From NCBI RefSeq assembly GCF_005930495.1, contig NZ_SJEX01000059.1, positions 1 through 32,494 on the forward strand: a stretch of 32,494 bases of DNA, in the 5' to 3' direction. Both the position numbers and the translations under genes were made by a program. The number at the start of each line of letters is the position of its first letter. Within the stretch, counting starts at the first letter, position 1. The notes beneath the pieces were generated by a model. It saw nothing but the letters and a program-made list of their open reading frames with translations, was not told where the DNA came from and ran no database searches. This document shows positions 25,892 to 32,494 of the stretch, one piece after another. The stretch comes from Modestobacter excelsi (GTDB lineage Bacteria > Actinomycetota > Actinomycetes > Mycobacteriales > Geodermatophilaceae).

Positions 25892-26785
25892 TCAGACGGC
25901 GTCGAAGCCGACCCGGTCGACCTTGCGGTGGTAGCGGGCGCCGAGGACGCCGCCGAGGACGGCGCCGACCAGCGTCGCGAGCAGGACGGCGACCAGCGCG
26001 ATGATGCCGGCGGTCGTCGCGCTCCCCTCGTCGACCGGGATGCGCGGCAGGTCCAGGTCGGAGAAGACGTTGTACTCCGACCCGAAGAACACCCCGGCCA
26101 GCGCCAGCAGGAGGACCACGACCAGGCCGATCACCCACACCGCGACGCCCTGCTTGACGCCGTCGAAGCGCGCCATCCGACCGGCGACGTAGCCGCCCGC
26201 GAGGTAGGCCAGGAAGAGCACGACCAGCAGCGCGATGCCCGCGCCGAGCCCGATGCCCGACGCTGCCGAGTCGGCCGCCTGGTCGACCGAGCTCACCGCG
26301 TCGGAGAGGCCGAAGGCGAGGCCGCCGGCCGACAGCAGGGCGATGAGGATGACCGCCATCCCGTTCGCCGACAGCCAGCCGAAGAACGCCGCACCCCAGG
26401 AGATCCCGCCGAAGCGGGCCTGCTGCGCGGCGACGACCTGCTGCCGGTCGGTGCGGCCCAGCCCGCGGTGCCGGTCGACGTCGGCGGCGGTGCCGGTGCC
26501 TGGCGGCGGGGTGCTCGCGGCGGCCGCGGCGGCCGCGGCGGGGGTGGACCGGATCGTCGGCGTCCGGTCCACCACCGGCGAGGCGATGGTGGTCTCGTCG
26601 TCGGCGGTGCCTGTCGTGTCGGCCGGGTGCGGCGCGTCGGCGAGGTGGGTCGTGTCGACGGTGTCCGCCCGGTCGGAGGTGCCGGCGTGCGCCCCGGCCC
26701 CGGAGATGGCGTTGGTGTCGCCGGAGGCCCGGTTGCCGCTGAACACGGCGCGGACGGTGTCGGTGACGCGGTTCTGAGCGGCCAT
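25892..26785 (-). CDS. Four-helix membrane protein with disordered N-terminus
   Basis: This 297-aa protein has about 120 polar residues rich in Ala, Thr and Asp with a run of alanines (about 83-90). About four membrane helices follow: WLSANGMAVILIALLSAGGLAFG, GAGIALLVVLFLAYLAGG, VAVWVIGLVVVLLLALAGVFF and TAGIIALVAVLLATLVGAVLGGVLG. The segment GGYVAGRMARFDGVKQGVAVW between helices two and three is shared by a family of uncharacterised actinobacterial membrane proteins. The N-terminal tail is probably cytoplasmic, with basic residues before the first helix. GGAGG lies 9 nt upstream of the ATG at 26785. Function unknown. Confidence 0.8.
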   Translation of the reverse strand: MAAQNRVTDTVRAVFSGNRASGDTNAISGAGAHAGTSDRADTVDTTHLADAPHPADTTGTADDETTIASPVVDRTPTIRSTPAAAAAAAASTPPPGTGTAADVDRHRGLGRTDRQQVVAAQQARFGGISWGAAFFGWLSANGMAVILIALLSAGGLAFGLSDAVSSVDQAADSAASGIGLGAGIALLVVLFLAYLAGGYVAGRMARFDGVKQGVAVWVIGLVVVLLLALAGVFFGSEYNVFSDLDLPRIPVDEGSATTAGIIALVAVLLATLVGAVLGGVLGARYHRKVDRVGFDAV

Positions 26786-26901
26786 GCGAGGACCTCCTGG
26801 CTGATCCGTGGCTGGATCGGTGGCTCCCTGGGTGCCCGCCGGCGGCGGATCTCAACCGTGCCGGCCCGGCGCCGGGGACCGGTGCAGGCGACGATGGCGG
26901 C

Positions 26902-27585
26902 ATGGCCCTGGTGACCTTCGACCTGTTCAGCGCCCTGATCGACTCGCGCACCGGCGGTTCGGCGGCCTTCGCCGGCCTCGCCGCCACCCACGGGTGGGAC
27001 GTCGCAGGGACCGACCTCTACGACGACTGGGACGCCCGCAACAAGGCCTCGCAGAAGGACCTCCCGCACGACGACGCCGCCCCGTGGGTCTCCTTCGCCG
27101 AGCACTCCCGCCGGGCGCTCGCCGCCACCTACGCCGCCCGGGACCTCGAGGCGGACCCGACCGCGGACGTCGAGGTGCTGCTCGGCTCGCTGCCGGACTG
27201 GCCGCTGTGGCCCGATGTCGTGGCCGGGCTCGCCGCGGTGGGCCGCAGCCACCGGGTCGGCGTGCTGTCCAACGTCGACGACGAGCTGTTCGGCCGCACC
27301 CGGGCCGCCGCGCTGGTGGCCGCGGACGCCGTCCTGACCAGCGAACGGCTGCGCGCCTACAAGCCGCACCCGGAGCTGTACCGGCGCGCCCGGGACGCCG
27401 GGGCGCAGGTGCACGTGCCGGCCTCCGCGCGGGACACCCGCGGGGCGCTGGAGGCCGGGCTGGCCGTCGTCCGGGTGCGCCGGCCCGGGCACTCGGTCGA
27501 CCCCGCCGGCCCGCAGCCCTCGCACGAGGTCGACGACCTGGCGCAGCTGCCCGCCGTGCTGGCCCGGGTCAGCGCCGGGGGGTGA
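26902..27585 (+). CDS. HAD-superfamily hydrolase (haloacid dehalogenase-like)
   Basis: This 227-aa protein has HAD motif I as TFDLFSALIDSRTGG, with nucleophile Asp7. The second Asp of phosphatase-type HADs is not present (DLF instead of DxD), as in haloacid dehalogenases. Motif II is in VGVLSNVDDE and the motif III lysine is in RAYKPHPELYRRA. Motif IV is weak, with HVPASARDTRGALEAGL in place of the acidic pair. It may hydrolyse halo-acids or a related small substrate, but the substrate is unknown. Its 3' end overlaps the convergent MBL gene by 17 bp. Confidence 0.8.
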   Translation: MALVTFDLFSALIDSRTGGSAAFAGLAATHGWDVAGTDLYDDWDARNKASQKDLPHDDAAPWVSFAEHSRRALAATYAARDLEADPTADVEVLLGSLPDWPLWPDVVAGLAAVGRSHRVGVLSNVDDELFGRTRAAALVAADAVLTSERLRAYKPHPELYRRARDAGAQVHVPASARDTRGALEAGLAVVRVRRPGHSVDPAGPQPSHEVDDLAQLPAVLARVSAGG

Positions 27586-28762
27586 CCCGGCGCAGCGGAC
27601 CGGTCCGTCGCGGCACCGGCGTCGAGGAGGTCGGCGCGTCGTCGGCCGAGCCGACCGCCGTCCACCAGTCGCGCAGCGGCGGCGGGTCGAGCACGTCGAC
27701 CCGCTCGCCGGGCTGCGGGACGACGACCTGCACGTCGTGGGCGTCGGCGGCGGCGAGCAGCCGCTGCACCGGCTCGGCCCAGCGGTGGAACGCCAGGTTG
27801 AACGTCGCCCAGTGGATCGGCACCAGCACCCGGCCGCCGAGGTCGCCGTGGGCCCGCACCGCCTCCTCCGGGGTCATGTGGATGGCGTGCCAGGCGGCGT
27901 TGTAGGCGCCGATCGGCTGCAGGGCCAGGTCGAATGGGCCGAACCGGGCCCCGATGCCGGCGAAGGCCGGGGTGTAGCCGGTGTCGCCGCCGAAGAAGAC
28001 CCGGTGCCGCGGACCGGTGACCACCCAGGAGGACCAGAGCGTGGTGTCCCGGGGGAAGAACCGGCCGGAGAAGTGCCGCGCCTCGGTGCAGGTCAGGGTC
28101 AGGCCGCCGATCGTGGTGGCACCGTCCCAGTCGAGCTCGACGATCCGGTCCTCGGGCACGCCCCAGCGGCGCAGGTGGGCGCCGATGCCCAGCGGGACCA
28201 CGAACGGCGCGGACTGCTCGCGCAGCAGCGCCCGCACGGTCGGCAGGTCCAGGTGGTCGTAGTGGTCGTGGCTGACCACCACGGCGTCCACCGCGGGCAG
28301 CGTCTCCACCGGCGTGGGCGGCGGGTGCAGCCGGGTGGGGCCGATCAGCGGGGACGGCGACACCCGCTCGCCCCACACCGGGTCGACCAGCACCCGCTGG
28401 CCGTCGACCTCGAGCAGTGCGCTGGAGTGCCCGAACCAGGTGACCGCCAGCTCGCCGGCCTGCGCGGGCAGGTCGGAGGAGAGCAGCGGGATCGGCCCGC
28501 CCGGCAGCCCCTTGTACCGCTCCTCGTGCCACTGCCGGAGCAGCCCGTCCCGGACGTTGGCCGGGCGCAGGGTCGGCGTCGGCATGCTGTTGTGGAACTT
28601 CCCGTCGGAGAACTGCGGGGAGCCGGCGACGGTGGGGCGCAGCCGGCGTCGGCTCGCGCCCACGGCGACCGGCAGGCCCCAGGCGGCGCGGACGACCCAG
28701 CTGGCGCCGCCGGCGAGGGCGGCGGCGGCGGTGACGGTGGCGGCACGGCGGAGGAACGGCAC
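27569..28762 (-). CDS. MBL-fold hydrolase with N-terminal membrane anchor
   Basis: This 397-aa protein begins with a hydrophobic segment (AATVTAAAALAGGASWVV, about 7-24), a signal or anchor. It continues as a metallo-beta-lactamase-fold enzyme of the NAPE-PLD/UlaG-like group. The metal-binding motif SHDHYDHLD is at 164-172 (His165, His167, Asp169, His170). WFGHSSALLEVDGQRVLVDPVWGERVSP, FFGGDTGYTP and VPIHWATFNLAFHRWAEP complete the site. In bacteria such proteins are thought to act on phosphodiester lipids or related substrates, but the activity is unproven here. Start is GTG at 28762. Confidence 0.85.
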   Translation of the reverse strand: MPFLRRAATVTAAAALAGGASWVVRAAWGLPVAVGASRRRLRPTVAGSPQFSDGKFHNSMPTPTLRPANVRDGLLRQWHEERYKGLPGGPIPLLSSDLPAQAGELAVTWFGHSSALLEVDGQRVLVDPVWGERVSPSPLIGPTRLHPPPTPVETLPAVDAVVVSHDHYDHLDLPTVRALLREQSAPFVVPLGIGAHLRRWGVPEDRIVELDWDGATTIGGLTLTCTEARHFSGRFFPRDTTLWSSWVVTGPRHRVFFGGDTGYTPAFAGIGARFGPFDLALQPIGAYNAAWHAIHMTPEEAVRAHGDLGGRVLVPIHWATFNLAFHRWAEPVQRLLAAADAHDVQVVVPQPGERVDVLDPPPLRDWWTAVGSADDAPTSSTPVPRRTGPLRRVTPRR

Positions 28763-29092
28763 GTCCCCAGCATCCCCCGAGCAGCTGTGCCCGCGCTCGG
28801 CCCCTGCGCCGGCGGGTGAGGCAGGACCACCTGGCCCTGCTCGGGCAGGGTGAGGTCGGCGGTCGAGCGCAGCACCGGCCGGGCCTGCGCCGGGTCCACG
28901 CCGTTCACCTGCGTCTCGACGCCGTCCGGGTCGAGGACGGTCGCGCCGGTGAGCCCGGTGGTCCCGGCCACGCCGTGAGCAGCGCGGTCGCCGGCGCTCG
29001 CCGGCGTCAGACCAGCGGGACGCTGAGCAGCAGGCCGAACAGCGCGGCGTCCCCGGAGCCGGCGTCGTCCGCCTCCGGGATGACCCCGCGGG
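28763..29092 (-). pseudogene. Coding-like fragments without an intact gene
   Basis: Two minus-strand pieces have strong G/C third-position bias. About 28826-28971 encodes GTTGLTGATVLDPDGVETQV and on to LTLPEQGQVVLP, opened by a GTG. The frame has no stop there and runs on into the MBL gene in another frame. The end of this piece resembles the C-terminal beta-sheet of some glycosidases (weak). The second piece, 29007 to about 29083, encodes VIPEADDAGSGDAALFGLLL ending SVPLV and a stop, but has no start codon of its own. The most likely reading is remnants of one or two lost genes. A short real gene with an unusual start cannot be excluded. Confidence 0.35.
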
Positions 29093-29755
29093 TCAGGTCA
29101 GCGAGACGGTGACGCCGCTCGGGCCGGCGGTGAACCGGACGTGCGAGAGGTCGGGGGCGTGCGCGTCGGCGTCCAGCTCGTCGTGCGGGTGGGTGTCGCC
29201 GACGGCCAGCGTGGTGCACCCCGCCGCGCGGGCGGAGGCCAGCCCCGCCGGAGCGTCCTCGACCGCCAGGCAGCGGGCCGGGTCGAACCCCAGCCGCTGC
29301 GCGCCCAGCACGAACGGGTCGGGCGCGGGCTTGCCGTGCTCGACGTCGTCGAAGGTGACGATCTCCCGCGGGCGCGGCAGCCGGGAACCGGTCAGCCGGG
29401 CGGCCAGCAGCGTGCGGGTGCAGGAGGTCACGATCGCCACCCGGTCGGGCGGCAGCGCGGCCAGCGCCTCGACGGTGCCCGGCAGCAGCTCGATGCCGTC
29501 GGCGGCCACCTCGTTCTCCAGGTGCTCGATCCGGGCCAGCGCGTCGGCCACCCGGTCGGCGGTGAGCAGCGCCGGGACGACCTGGGCCGCCGGCCGCCCA
29601 CCCAGGTCGGCCAGGTGCGCGGGGTCGACGTCGTGCTCGGTCGCCCACCGCGCCCAGGCCTGCAGCGAACCGGCCATCGAGTCGATGAGCGTGCCGTCCA
29701 TGTCGAAGAGCACGGCGTCGAAGGTGCGCCCGCCCAGGGCGTCGAGGTCGATCAC
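29093..29755 (-). CDS. HAD-IA phosphatase (beta-phosphoglucomutase-like)
   Basis: This 220-aa HAD enzyme has the full phosphatase motif I, FDMDGTLIDSMAGS (residues 17-30), a helical cap domain, motif II in IVTSCTRT, motif III lysine in EHGKPAPDPFVLGAQRLG, and motif IV AVEDAPAGLASARAAG. This is the pattern of sugar-phosphate phosphatases and phosphoglucomutases. The SMAGS after motif I is usual for phosphatases of this group. Start is GTG at 29755. It diverges from the MFS gene with a 59-bp gap, too short for a large control region. Confidence 0.9.
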   Translation of the reverse strand: MIDLDALGGRTFDAVLFDMDGTLIDSMAGSLQAWARWATEHDVDPAHLADLGGRPAAQVVPALLTADRVADALARIEHLENEVAADGIELLPGTVEALAALPPDRVAIVTSCTRTLLAARLTGSRLPRPREIVTFDDVEHGKPAPDPFVLGAQRLGFDPARCLAVEDAPAGLASARAAGCTTLAVGDTHPHDELDADAHAPDLSHVRFTAGPSGVTVSLT

Positions 29756-29814
29756 GGCCTGATCGTCCCAGCCGGGCTGCGGACGGGTGGCACGGCACTG
29801 GCAGGGTCGTCGGG

Positions 29815-31050
29815 GTGTCCACGCCCCTCGGCCCGGCGTTCTGGCGGCTGTACGCGGCCAGCGCCGTCTCCAACCTCGCCGACGGGATCAACCTGGTGGC
29901 GCTGCCGCTGCTGGCGGCGACCCTGACCCGTGACCCGGTGCAGGTGGCCGGGCTCACGTCGCTGGCGTTCCTGCCGTGGTTGCTGTTCGCCCTGCCGGCC
30001 GGGGCCGTCGTCGACCGGGTCGACCGCAAGCGGGCGATGGCCGCGGCCAACGCCGTCCGGGCGCTGGCCCTGGGGGCGCTGGCGGTCACCGCGCTGACCG
30101 GCACGGCGTCGCTCGTCGTCCTCTACGCCGTCGCCTTCGCCGTCGGGGTGGCCGAGACCGTCTACGACAGCGCGGCCCGGGCGATGCTGCCCCAGGTCGT
30201 GCGCCGGGAGCAGTTGGACCACGGCAACGGGCTGCTGACCACCGCGGAGGAGGCCAGCCAGGGCTTCATCGGTGCGCCGCTGGGCTCGGTGCTGTTCGCG
30301 CTGGCCGTCGCCGCGCCGCTGGTCACCACGGCCGGCGGGTTCCTGCTCGCGGCGGTGCTCGTCGGGGGCATCGCCGGTGCGCACCGGCCGGCGCGGCCCG
30401 ACGGTCCGCGGACGACGATCCGCCGGGACGTCGCCGAGGGCGTCGGCTGGCTGTGGCGGCACCGGTTCCTGCGCGGGCTGACGCTGGTGTCGGCGAGCAC
30501 CTCGTTCACCCAGTCGATGACCACGGGCGTGCTGGTGCTGTTCGCCCTGGACACCCTGCACGTCGGCGAGGCCGGTTACGGCCTGCTGCTCACCGCCGCA
30601 GGCGTCGGTGCCGTGGTCGGCGGGCTCACCGCTGCACCGCTGGCCCGGGCGGTCGGCCGGACCGCCACGCTGGTCGCCGGGTCGGTGCTCGCCGCCGTCA
30701 CCCTCGGCGCGATGGCGTTCACCGACGACGGCGTGGTCGCCGGCGCGCTGTTCGCCGGCGGGACGGCGGGGGTGCTGTTCTGGAACGTGCTCACCATGTC
30801 GCTGCGGCAGGCGCTGATCCCCGAGGAGCTGTTCGGCCGGGTGCAGGGCGGCTACCGGACGCTGGTATGGGGCGGCATCCCGCTGGGCGCGCTCGTCGGC
30901 GGGGTGCTCGCCGACGCGACCAGCGTGCCGACGGTGTTCGCCGTCGCAGGGGCCGCCGAACTCGTGCTCGCCGGGGTGCTCTGGCGGCTGCTCGTCGTCC
31001 ACCGGGACCTCGTCGCGGGCGCCTTCGACGACGAGGACGAGGACGACTGA
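29815..31050 (+). CDS. MFS transporter
   Basis: This 411-aa inner-membrane protein has about twelve hydrophobic segments. Features are FWRLYAASAVSNLADGINLVALPLLA at the N-terminus, the loop 2-3 signature PAGAVVDRVDRKRAM and a central polar loop (about 185-205). A second half with GLLLTAAGVGAVVGGL and RVQGGYRTLVWGGIPLGALVGG follows. The C-terminus is a run of acidic residues (DDEDEDD). This is the layout of the drug/macrolide exporter-like subgroup, so efflux is plausible; the substrate is unknown. The start is GTG at 29815. Confidence 0.9.
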   Translation: MSTPLGPAFWRLYAASAVSNLADGINLVALPLLAATLTRDPVQVAGLTSLAFLPWLLFALPAGAVVDRVDRKRAMAAANAVRALALGALAVTALTGTASLVVLYAVAFAVGVAETVYDSAARAMLPQVVRREQLDHGNGLLTTAEEASQGFIGAPLGSVLFALAVAAPLVTTAGGFLLAAVLVGGIAGAHRPARPDGPRTTIRRDVAEGVGWLWRHRFLRGLTLVSASTSFTQSMTTGVLVLFALDTLHVGEAGYGLLLTAAGVGAVVGGLTAAPLARAVGRTATLVAGSVLAAVTLGAMAFTDDGVVAGALFAGGTAGVLFWNVLTMSLRQALIPEELFGRVQGGYRTLVWGGIPLGALVGGVLADATSVPTVFAVAGAAELVLAGVLWRLLVVHRDLVAGAFDDEDEDD

Positions 31051-31137
31051 GCAGTGGCGGTCGTCGCTGGCGGCGTGTCCGGCCGTGTCGGCGACCACGA
31101 CTGCCCACTCGGTCCGGGCCGGCCGCTCACGGCTCGC

Positions 31138-31593
31138 TCACGGGACGACGGTCACCGGCCAGTGGCCCATCCGCACGAGCCGCACCGCCACCGAGCCGAT
31201 CACCCGGTGCCCGGCCTGCTCCGAGGTGCCGACCAGCACGGCGTCGGCGGGCAGGGCGTCGGCGATCCGGGAGATCTCGGCCACCGGGTCGCCGTGCAGG
31301 GTGCGGTAGTCGACGTCGATGCCCAGCTGCTCGGCGGCCAGCAGGATCTCCCGCCGCAGCTCGGCGTCGACCTCGGCGGCGGCCTCCCGGACGACCGCCT
31401 GCGCGGCGGGCACCCAGCCGGCCATCGGCGGAGCCGCCTCGGTGACGTGCACCGCGACCAGCCGCGAGCGCTGCCGGCGGGCGAGGCCGGCGGCGTAGGC
31501 CGCGGCCCGCAGCGAGGTGGGCGACCCGTCCACGCCGACGAGGATGACGCGGGGGCCGTCGGTGCCCCGTTCGAACGCTCCCGGTGCGGTCAC
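31138..31593 (-). CDS. Universal stress protein (UspA family)
   Basis: This 151-aa single UspA domain opens VILVGVDGSPTSLRAAAYAAGLARR. It contains DAVLVGTSEQAGHRVIGSVAVRLVRMGHWPVTVVP, the C-terminal block that in ATP-binding members forms the G-2x-G-9x-G-S/T loop. Here the glycines are partly replaced, so ATP binding is uncertain. Start is GTG at 31593. It converges on the MFS gene across 87 bp without a clear terminator. Confidence 0.87.
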   Translation of the reverse strand: MTAPGAFERGTDGPRVILVGVDGSPTSLRAAAYAAGLARRQRSRLVAVHVTEAAPPMAGWVPAAQAVVREAAAEVDAELRREILLAAEQLGIDVDYRTLHGDPVAEISRIADALPADAVLVGTSEQAGHRVIGSVAVRLVRMGHWPVTVVP

Positions 31594-31628
31594 ACGCCGA
31601 TGGTCCTCCGGGGGCCGGCGGTGGAGGG

Positions 31629-32494
31629 TCAGGCCGAGGCGCGCCGCTGCAGTGCGGCCGCCCGGTCGGTGACGGCAGCGTCGGCGGCGAGGTCGGCCAG
31701 CGCCCGGCGCAGGGCGACGCCGAGCCGGTCGGCTCGCACGTGCAGCTCATCGCGCAGCTGCAGGGGCAGCCCCGCGCTGTCCATCGTCGTCAGCCGGGCG
31801 AGGTCCTCGGCGAGCACCGCCTCCTGGAACGCCGTCTCGGCGACGACGTCCGCCGGGGCCGGCGCCGCGCCGCCGGGGCCGTGCAGCAGCAGGCAGGTGT
31901 GGACCCGCGTCGAGTCGGCGTCCTCGGGCTGCAGCAGGCGCAGCACCGTCGCGACCGCACCGCTGCCCAGCTCCTCCACCCGGAGCAGCAGCTGGAAGGG
32001 GGCCCGGTAGCGGTAGGTGACGCGCCGGTGGGCGACGCCCGGGTCGTCGGCCCCCTCCTCCAGGACGCCGCTGAAGCCGCCCGGCTCGGGCGTCACCTCG
32101 TACGCGGGCACCTGCTGCTGGTCGGCGGCGTGCCGACGACGGGCGTGCGCCACGTCCAGGAAGGCGTCGGCCAGCAGGCCCGCCGGGGCGGTGCTGCGCG
32201 CCGGGGCCAGCCAGGCTGCGGTGGACCGGGCGTCGGTGGTCTCCGGCACGTCCAGCAGCTCGTCCCGCGGTTCGTCGGGGGCGATCCACACCAGGCCGAG
32301 CCGTTCGACGACGCCCCAGGCCGGCGGGTCGGCGTCCACCCCGCCGTCACGGCGGTGCACGGTCCAGGTCCGGCCCAGCAGCCGCACCTGGACGTACCCG
32401 CCCTCGACCAGGTCCCCGGCCGGCGCGACCGGGTGCCAGGCGTGCTCCAGGGCCGGTTCGAGGTTGCCGAGCACCGGGCCGTCCGGGGTGGGCG
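31629..32494 (-). CDS. Rieske-oxygenase-like protein without visible Rieske motif, possibly 5'-partial
   Basis: The frame stays open to the window edge. A GTG at 32474 could start a 281-aa product, but the preceding codons (PTPDGPVLGNLE) look coding, so the real start may lie outside. LEPALEHAWHPVAPAGDLVEGGYVQVRLLGRTWTVHRRDGG resembles the entry strand of the Rieske domain in aromatic ring-hydroxylating oxygenases. RLGLVWIAPDEPRDEL resembles the end of it. The region between is short, and the CxH and CxxH iron-sulfur ligands are absent. The rest (about 60-260) resembles the catalytic alpha-subunit domain; ALADAFLDVAHARRRHA-like helices and a C-terminal helical tail are seen. Function uncertain. 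Confidence 0.55.
   Translation of the reverse strand, partial: PTPDGPVLGNLEPALEHAWHPVAPAGDLVEGGYVQVRLLGRTWTVHRRDGGVDADPPAWGVVERLGLVWIAPDEPRDELLDVPETTDARSTAAWLAPARSTAPAGLLADAFLDVAHARRRHAADQQQVPAYEVTPEPGGFSGVLEEGADDPGVAHRRVTYRYRAPFQLLLRVEELGSGAVATVLRLLQPEDADSTRVHTCLLLHGPGGAAPAPADVVAETAFQEAVLAEDLARLTTMDSAGLPLQLRDELHVRADRLGVALRRALADLAADAAVTDRAAALQRRASA

Overview
The window comes from a very GC-rich actinobacterial chromosome. Almost every codon ends in G or C, many genes start with GTG, and adjacent genes often overlap by 4 nt. The gene set (class F sortase, RskA-type anti-sigma factor, MEDS/HATPase regulator, EgtE-like enzyme, UreABCFGD) fits the Geodermatophilaceae (Blastococcus/Geodermatophilus/Modestobacter type). 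The family assignment is an inference from style and gene content, not a measured placement.

Layout. 1-200: 3' end of an rRNA operon (5S rRNA and a strong hairpin). 200-430: no gene, several hairpins. 430-1547 (-): decayed GntR regulator / ABC ATPase / ABC permease operon, with a well-preserved palindrome in front of it. 1670-2419 (-): PadR-family repressor with a His-rich N-terminus, divergent from the urease operon. 2566-8281 (+): ureA-ureB-ureC-ureF-ureG-ureD-allB, almost all overlapping. 8285-8440 (-): small 51-aa ORF. 8530-9651 (+): allantoicase. 9746-11266 (+): membrane diguanylate cyclase. 11276-14989 (-): three-subunit xanthine dehydrogenase. 15098-16468 (+): 8-oxoguanine/guanine deaminase-type amidohydrolase, followed by a bipartite terminator. 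16538-19349 (-): anti-sigma factor, ECF sigma factor, class F sortase and a DUF4397 surface protein. 19424-20566 (-): EgtE-like PLP enzyme. 20718-24881 (+): MEDS/HATPase regulator, DUF309 protein, ACT-domain malic enzyme, PatB/MalY-type PLP enzyme. 24985-25854 (+): Fpg/Nei DNA glycosylase. 25892-26785 (-): four-helix membrane protein. 26902-32494: HAD hydrolase, MBL-fold hydrolase, an intergenic stretch with coding-like debris, a second HAD phosphatase, an MFS transporter, a universal stress protein and a Rieske-oxygenase-like protein that may run off the window edge.

How the genes work together. The first half is a purine-nitrogen salvage island. Deamination of guanine-type bases and xanthine dehydrogenase lead to urate; allantoinase and allantoicase convert allantoin to ureidoglycolate plus urea; urease releases ammonia from urea. 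Urate oxidase, HIU hydrolase, OHCU decarboxylase and a ureidoglycolate-processing enzyme are not visible here and would have to lie elsewhere. The second half is a mix of regulatory, cell-surface and stress functions with no single pathway.

No mobile element, CRISPR array, tRNA or phage gene was seen. The points most worth a second look are the decayed GntR/ABC operon with its intact palindrome, the His-rich PadR protein facing the nickel enzyme urease, the ECF/sortase/DUF4397 module, and the coding-like fragments at 28763-29092.
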